DNA of 64,000 nt from Anaeramoeba flamelloides (taxonomy: Eukaryota > Metamonada > Anaeramoebidae), in assembly GCA_027625915.1 (NCBI GenBank), contig JANTQA010000023.1:9672001-9736000 (forward strand), given 5' to 3'. Under the pieces are notes generated by a model. It was given only the letters and a program-made list of their open reading frames with translations. It did not search any database and was not told the DNA's origin. Below, one piece after another: positions 57,193 through 64,000 of the stretch (position 1 is the stretch's first letter; each line of letters begins with the position of its first letter). Both the position numbers and the translations under genes were made by a program.

Positions 57193-59833
57193 ATTTTATT
57201 TATTGTATTTTTTTGATTTTTTTTTCATTTTTGAACAAATTTTTTTATTCTTATTATTTTTATTTTTTTTTTTTTATTTGTTGGAATCACAATGTTGTCT
57301 GTATTTATTTTTTGTTTATTTTAATGTTGTTTTTTTTTTTATTTATTTTTTTTTTTAAAAAGATTTCGATAATTATGAATTTGATATTTTTCAAAATAAA
57401 TTTATCCTAAAAAAAAAAAAAAAACACTTTTTAAATTTAATAAAGATAATATTCAAACATATTTTTTTTCATTTTTTTTTTTTTCATACAATCGGTAAAT
57501 TCCAACATTTACCGAGCAGAACAGAATTTTTAAATAACATAAAAAACACCTTTTTGATATTAAAAAAATCTTGTTGAATGAGGCGAAGTCGGAAATTTTT
57601 TAATATTTAAACGAAACACGATACCACCCAAAGAAAACTAGTTTACAATGAAAAAATTCACATTTTTTCAGAATCACTCCACAAAAGATTATTTAGAAAT
57701 ACGAAGATTACGAAACTTTATATCAGTTTTGATATGATTAAAAGAAACACCTTAAAAAACTATAAATTTTTGATAAAAAACAATAAAAAGTAAAAAAAAA
57801 ATACGCCTTATTTTTTAAAATATATTATATATTTTTTCTCAATTTTTTTTAACAAGTAAAATTATTTGCCATCAGATTTTTTTAATTGTAATTATATGAA
57901 TTTTAAATGAAATTACATTGTATTACTTTTCTAAAAGTCAATTTGGAGTATAAACATTTTTTTTCAAATAAACATTTAATAAGAAAAGGAAAAAAAAAAA
58001 GAAAAAAAAAATAGGAAGGCAATAAATAAAAAATCTAAAAAAAAATAAAAAAGAAAAAATTAAAAAAAAAAAAAAAAAAATTAACAAAATTATAAATAAT
58101 GATCTAATCTACAAATGGAAAAATTATTATGATAAGAATAACTGAATTATTGCCTATCGAATTTTTTCCACCACCTTTCCCTAAACTGGGCAAAATTGAC
58201 TTAAAAAGAGTTTATGATTTTTTTTTTAAAATAATTCAAAATTTATCCTTTCTGTAAAAATATTTGATTCTGATAACATTAGGCGTAAAATATGACAATA
58301 TTCAACAAATATTTGTACCATAAGAAACTTATACAGTTTAATTTGAAGTTAAATAAGTATAAAATTTCTTTTTTTATTCTTTAGAATACTATTTTCTATT
58401 AACGTACTTCTCCTTCTTCGGTTTTTTTAGCAATTGAAATATACTATTAAAAACCGATTTAAAAAGGAAATAACTTTAGGTTATTTCCAGAATCAAAAAA
58501 AAAAAAAAAACAAAATGTAAACTCGCTTGAACACCTTGTAAAATATTGACACATTGCAGTGAAAAAATGATTACCTAATAGTTCGATCTTTTGATAATTA
58601 AAGTAACATAAATTGAACACAAATAGCTTATTTATATTCTTAATTTTCCAGAATTCAAAAAAAAATCTTTACTCATTATTTTTTTTTCATTTAAAAAATT
58701 TTCATCTGATCTAAGAGAAAATTCAATTAATATTATCCAATTTTAATAAATATTGACATTTTTATATTAGAGATTAAAAAACATTCTCTCTCTCTTTTTT
58801 TTATTGATTGAAGGGAGTAATCAAAGATCCTCTTACAACTCTGATTACTAATGGTGAATTAGTAATTTAGATGATAAAGAAAAAAAGATATTTTGGAATT
58901 AAGCAAGTTCCAAATTATAAATTGGTTGAAAAAACAAAAAGAAAAATTAAAAAGAAAAAAAAAGAAAAGAAAAAAAAAAAAAGAGCAAGTTAGAAAACAA
59001 AAAACTATTTTTTTCAAAGGCACTTGGTAAAAAAACAAAAAAAAAACAACAGCCCATTTTTATCAAGAACACTTAAAAAAAAGACAGGATTCTTTTATTT
59101 AAAATTTTGTCGTTTAATTATCCCAATAAATTGTGAATGCTTTGTTGAGAGGTAATTGTTTAGTAGCTGTCATTTTTTTACTTTTTGATCCAATCTTTTT
59201 GATCGTTCCAGTTTTTGTTTTTGTCGTTTCTTTTTATTTTCAAGTTACCCAGACCAACTAGTAACTAACCTTCGAGTATTAATAGGTAACCAAGTGATTT
59301 TTCTCATTATTAACTCTTATTCCAAATAAAAAGGAAATTCATCTAGAGAAAAAATAGAAAAAAATAAAAAACATTATTTTTAACTTTAAATTTCAAATTC
59401 TTAATGTGAAATTTTTATTTAAGAGAAAATATAACGAAATGAAAACTATTCCCCCCCCCCCCTTTAAAAGTTCAAATACAAGTAAATAAAAAAAATATCT
59501 AAGTTAAAATTAATGTTTATGTTTTTTTAATAAAAATCAAATTCAACTGATTTAAGTCCAAATTAGAAAGAAAATAATTTATTTTTCAAATTTTATAAAA
59601 AAAATTATAATAGTTATATAAATTATTATTATTAAAGAAAAAAACTAAAAATCATCTTTTTTTAAGAAACGTTTGTTTATCCATACCAATATCGACAAAC
59701 AGAAAGATAGATAAATATAGAAATATAAAAATACATGTTATTAACAATTACTTTTACATTAAAATAATTTTATATTTTATATTTAAGATTTCTTTAGATT
59801 CTTTTATTATATATAATATATATTGGTTTTTAT
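57193..59833. other. Spacer between glycosyltransferase and inhibitor-2 genes (converging)
   Basis: A 2.6 kb AT-rich spacer into which both neighbours terminate. It has a 12-base C run (59451-59462) and long A tracts. Coding-like strings occur near 57490-57590 and, on the minus strand, 59110-59300; neither could be developed into a gene. Confidence 0.5.
59451..59462 (+). repeat. Run of 12 C
   Basis: Uninterrupted C run in AT-rich spacer; together with the G run at 33005 these are the only long G/C homopolymers in the window. Confidence 0.95.
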
Positions 59834-62800
59834 TCATTTTTTTATTATTTGTATGCCTTTTTTAATTTTTTCATCTTTTATTAATACTTCGAATTCAAAA
59901 ATTGGATGGGTTCTAATTTGTTTTTGTCTTTGTTTATATTTTTTTCGTTTTTCCAAAAATTGTTTTGTATGTTTTTCTTTATAAAATTCCTCATCAGATT
60001 CTTCACTATATTCTAATTAATATTAAAAAAATCAAATATATCAATAACAAATAAAAGTAAATAGAAGGCGAAATTATGTTTTATTTAAAGTAAATAATAA
60101 AAAAAATAATGAAAAATTTAAGGAACTGATTTGGCTGATTTATTTTTAAGGCAAGAATAACACTGCATTTTTCCCAAGTGGAAAAAAAAAAAAAAAAAAA
60201 ATAATAATTCAGAACAAAATAATGAAAAAAAAAAAGAAAAGAAGAACATTTTTCAAACATTAAGTTTTTAAATGTAAATAAAATTCAGACATGACTTGAC
60301 AACACATTGAAAAATAATAACTTTTTTTATGAAAATTTGATGCTAAATAATGTGATTGTAGATTTCGGTTGAAAATACATTGCCCAATTTTAAAATAAAA
60401 AAAATAAACATAAAACAAGTGATATACACGTTAATACATAATTGAAAGATTAATTACAATACATTAACATTGCCAATAAAATCATTTTAAACAATGATGT
60501 TTCGAGTCAATTTTTTTTCTAATCTAATTTCCCCTACAAATAACGCTTTTTAAGAAAGAGCTCAATTACTCCAATTTAAAACTGTTAATCAAAAAACAGA
60601 CCCCTTTCAATGATTTTAAGATTATTTAGATTTTTAAATGGATAAAAAAGATTGATCTTCATCCTAGCGCATTTTTCTTTATTGAAAATAATCGTTATTT
60701 TTTTTTAATATTAATTTCAAGATATACATTAAAGATTCTTTTAAGTTTGTGTTATTTCTGTGGTTATATTAAAGTTAGCAATCACAAAGCGCGTTTCGCA
60801 TTTTTCCCCAGATTATAATATTTTTAATTAAGATAATTGAGAAAGAAATAACCTGGGATAATATAAAAATTTTCTAATAATTAAATAATTCTCTTTTATT
60901 TTATTTATTTATTTTTTTTTTAGTGGAATCGAGTGAAATATATAGAAATATTTTTCTGATAAAATCACCCTTTTGTGGTTTTCCGGATCTTATTCCCGTT
61001 TAAAGGGTATATTCACTACTGTGAAGTTCATTCATATTTGAAGGATGATTTACTCTCTAAAAAATTCTAATTCTAAAAGAGGAATTTTTTTTTTTTTGTT
61101 GAAAAAATTGAAAAAGAAATTATCATACAGATTTAAAGGATTTCAAATACACACAATTTAAAATTTTGTACAATACAAAAAATTAATCTTTTTCTTATAT
61201 TATATTTTCAATGACCTGATTTCTACTATTTGGAGCAGATATTTTTTTTTTTGCAGCCCAAAATTGATCCAATTTAATTTGTTTTGGTTTTTTAAATAGT
61301 AAATATTGACAAAAGGATTTTTGATCAAAGTAAAATTTTATCAACAAATCTTACATTTAAGAAAAACCAAAAGTCATTATTAATTAACACTTTCAGAAAA
61401 AATATTATTTCGTTGAATTTTTTCCCTTTGGAATTGCTTTGTAAGACTAAAAGAAAAAAATTGAATTTTAATTGGAAAATTTACTAAAAATAAGATAACT
61501 ATTTATTGAGAAATATTAAAATATATTAATTCAATAAGATATTTATCATTGTTAGATAATGTGAATTTATCAATTTTAATCTTAAATACCCTTTTAAACC
61601 AAATTGAATCAAATAATGTTCCAATAAAGATATTTTTTTCAAAAGAGATTGATTTTCACTAATGTTTTACAATCAAAACTTCAAAATAACAAAATATTAA
61701 CATTTTAGAAACAATTTAAATTCTAAAAATCTCCATAGACAAACCTTAATTTAAAACAATTATTCATTTTTGATCTTCCCAAACAATATCTAAATTGATC
61801 TTGGAATGTCATCTAATAAAAATAAATTTAACATTTTTAGTAAAGTTTACAATTAAAATTCAATTTTTGTTCTTTTAGTCTTACATAGCAATTCCAAAGG
61901 GTCAAAATGCAACGAAATAATATTTCATCTGAATTTTATAATTGGTATTGACTTTGATTTTTCTTAAATGTAAGATTTGTTCATAAAATTTTACTTTGAT
62001 CAAAAATCCTTTTGTCAATATTTACTATTTAAAAAACTAAAACAAATTTTTGACTAACCCAATTTTTTTTAATGTGACCCAAATTTTTTTCACAATGGCG
62101 AAATAATTAAGGGTTTTAAGATTTTGCTTTGTAGGTGTCCAAAGTATTGTTTTTTTTTTTAATTTATTCTTTGGTGTACTTCTATACTTGAAAGGTTGTG
62201 TTTGATTTTTACATTTCCTGAAATACTTTATTTCAGATTTTTTGAAAAAAGATCATTTTTCAAGATATAGATTTATTAAATGTATGAGTTCAATTGAAAG
62301 ATCAATTTTTTTGATAAAATACAAAACAAATGTCAATTCTAATACTGAAAAAAAATCAAACACTACTTGGGCAAAAAAAACAATTATTTTGTTTGACAAC
62401 TTTGAAATTATTTGAAAAATAATAAAAAATTGAACTGGGTCTTGAAATAATGTACTTTTTGAAACAAATTAGTTCTAAATTGAGTTATTTTTGAAAACAT
62501 AACAAAACAAGTAAAGATCAAAAATCAAAAATCGAAATGTTTAAAAACGCAATAGTTTATGTTTCAAAAATGTCATTCAACAATGCGTTAAAAATTTTTG
62601 AAAAAGATTTTGAGTTCTTCGTTTTCTGAAAGTCAAATGAAAAATCAAAAAAAGAAAAAAGAAAAAAGATCAAGTTTTGAAGGAATTAAACTACAAACCT
62701 CTTTCGTTTTTGTTGCTAAGCTCTTGTTTTTTTTTTGGACTTTTAAAAATCTGAAAGTTCAGCTCTTCAATTTCTTTCAAGTTTGATTCATTCCAACTAA

Positions 62801-62854
62801 TGGATTTTTTTTGGGTGATTCTTCTTGTTTAGAAATACAAATAGGTTCGGTCAT
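59834..62854 (-). CDS. Protein phosphatase inhibitor-2-like protein, two exons
   Basis: Minus strand: exon 1 62854-62699 (ATG) and exon 2 60012-59834 (TGA) join across a 2686-nt GTTTGT...ATTAG intron with matching phase, giving about 111 residues. Exon 1 contains KKSISWNESNLKEIEELNF, which follows the inhibitor-2/Glc8 core seen in plants as RVRWDEANIVEIEENKP. Exon 2 has an acidic EYSEESDEEF stretch followed by a basic helix (KHTKQFLEKRKKYKQRQ), matching the order of the SGEEDSD stretch and the FEMKRKLHYNE helix of animal inhibitor-2. Such proteins bind PP1 catalytic subunits in nucleus and cytosol. Two oddities: the canonical KTPY site is not recognisable (FKSPKK instead), and the frame from the ATG meets the core only if the A run at about 62805-62812 (eight bases) had nine. 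That looks like a homopolymer miscall or a broken gene. The protein is shorter than the human one (205 residues). Confidence 0.6.
61276..62047. repeat. Foldback of 772 bp with 215-bp arms in the inhibitor-2 intron
   Basis: Arms 61276-61491 and 61833-62047 are inverted copies of about 215 bp, roughly 85 percent alike by eye; shared blocks include TTTTTAAATAGTAAATATTG, AGGATTTTTGATCAAAGTAA and CTTTGGAATTGCT. A 341-nt spacer separates them. I could not find a clear target duplication, so it may be a foldback transposon or a local inverted duplication. Confidence 0.88.
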
Positions 62855-64000
62855 TTGAATTTTTTTTTTTAAATAAAAATAATGCTTGAATTTGTGAAAA
62901 AAAATGTAATAAAATGAATTTTCTTCAACATTTTTGAATGAAAAAACACCGTTTTCAAGTTTATGAATTGTTTTGTAAAATAGAATGTGTTTAATGTATT
63001 GTTTTAATAATTAACCATGCAATGTATTTGGGAATTGTAATTAGAAATTGAAAAAAAATTTGGTTGTTATTTTGACAGAATGGCACTGATCAAATTCGAT
63101 CCTTGAAGAACAATTTCAAAGATAAATGGGTTCGGATAATACTAAAGATAATGGTTGGTTCAAATATTTGGATTCAAATGTCGTAATTTCATTTTAAAGA
63201 ACATTTTTCTGTTCTTTGATTAGTTTAAGGGATTAGTGTCACAATAGAAGACTTCAATAATCAAAGTATACTGAAATTGTGTGTAAATGGTATTAGTGAG
63301 TCCTGGCTCAAATAGCTCTTAAAAATCTATTACAAATCTTATTGAACAATATATTTTTCGATTTTAGACTAATGATCACAATTAAAAATTCTACTTTTGG
63401 AATTTGTTTTTTTTTAATTCCTTTTCCAAATTTAAAAATTGAAACTCAAAATAATTGTTTCACTGGTATTAGATAATTCAGATTTAGAACTCCCAAAAGT
63501 AACTATTTTAAAATAATTGTCTATTTTTAAAGATTAACTTGGTAATCATCAACATAAAAACCTAAAAGACGAATTAATTTTATTTCCTTTTGATAAAGTT
63601 AATTCTGATACCAATATGTTTCCAATATTTTAGAAAAATAATTTGTCAGAAAAATCTATTGGTTAATTTTTTAATTTCTTAAACCAATTGGTTTTTTTAG
63701 CAACTAATCTACATTTTGCAATAAATTTAAGAAAGATATTTTGTAACTTTAATGTCTGAATATTGATAATTCAACCTTAAATTTGAGGCTTAATGCAGAT
63801 TTTTTAGAGAAATGGTTGGGTTTTTTTTACTAATACAAGGATTATTGTTAATTGATGAAGATCAAGAAATATTACTACTTGGCTGAACTAATATTTAGAG
63901 ACATTTGAACCTGGGTCATTGATGTGATTTACACCTAATAACAACATACTTTAATCTTATAATTCTTCTCATGGTAGAGACGAACCCCTTAAAGTGTTTG
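62855..64000. other. Upstream flank of the inhibitor-2 gene to window end
   Basis: 1.1 kb of AT-rich DNA. I see no exon, repeat family or RNA gene in it. It should contain the inhibitor-2 promoter near its left end. Confidence 0.5.

Noticed and set aside
59110-59300. Possible small minus-strand gene or exon (reads MTATKQLPLNKAFTIYWDN, loosely like ribosomal protein L22)
   Set aside because: All three frames are open here, the L22 likeness covers only a few residues and the rest of that protein is missing; I could not choose a model.
1-64000. Viral or retroelement genes (reverse transcriptase, integrase, capsid)
   Set aside because: I looked for catalytic motifs of these families in all frames and saw none; the mobile elements present are small DNA-type elements.

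Overview
The window is very AT-rich eukaryotic DNA: long A/T runs, protein genes standing out as islands of higher complexity, spliceosomal introns (mostly GTAA...AG, about 95 nt to 3.5 kb), standard stop codons, and proteins padded with Asn, Lys and Glu runs. The mix (ankyrin-BTB protein, FAN-type BEACH protein, NEKEK-rich tracts) suggests a free-living amoeboid protist. Anaeramoeba is my best guess and Dictyostelium-like amoebae the main alternative; this rests on style, not on a marker gene. I found no rRNA, tRNA, CRISPR or plasmid signature.

Layout. 1-1.9 kb: a dispersed repeat, then the last two exons of an MRG-domain (MRG15/Eaf3-like) gene. 4.9-14.2 kb (+): an eight-exon ankyrin-repeat gene ending in two BTB domains, with introns stuffed with mobile and hairpin elements. 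14.2-19 kb: gene-poor, with a (TTG)n tract, a dispersed repeat and a MITE. 19.0-23.5 kb (-): a complete five-exon FAN/NSMAF orthologue (PH/GRAM-BEACH-WD40). 25.0-27.1 kb (+): an unrecognised coiled-coil protein. 30.2-32.2 kb (+): a LisH-CTLH-CRA protein with two UBA-like domains. 35.6-41.6 kb (+): a giant CH-domain protein with about eleven PH/GRAM-like modules, interrupted by one apparent frameshift. 44.1-48.0 kb (+): MSH3. 51.0-52.0 kb (-): a cryptic spliced gene I can assemble but not identify. 52.6-57.2 kb (+): a membrane-anchored protein with three glycosyltransferase regions (GT4-like, GT69/CAP59-like, GT4-like). 59.8-62.9 kb (-): a small two-exon protein phosphatase inhibitor-2-like gene with a 2.7 kb intron holding a large foldback.

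The genes look like independent housekeeping and signalling loci: mismatch repair (MSH3), PP1 regulation (inhibitor-2), chromatin (MRG), membrane signalling (FAN), ubiquitin-linked scaffolding (CTLH-UBA), cytoskeleton (CH-PH) and Golgi glycosylation (triple GT). They do not form an obvious pathway or cluster. The less ordinary content is the triple glycosyltransferase fusion, the CTLH/UBA and CH/multi-PH architectures, the one-exon-per-ankyrin-repeat gene, and several non-autonomous DNA elements (three Tc1/mariner-type MITEs, a TTA-flanked element, a TA-flanked element, foldbacks) sitting mainly in introns and spacers.
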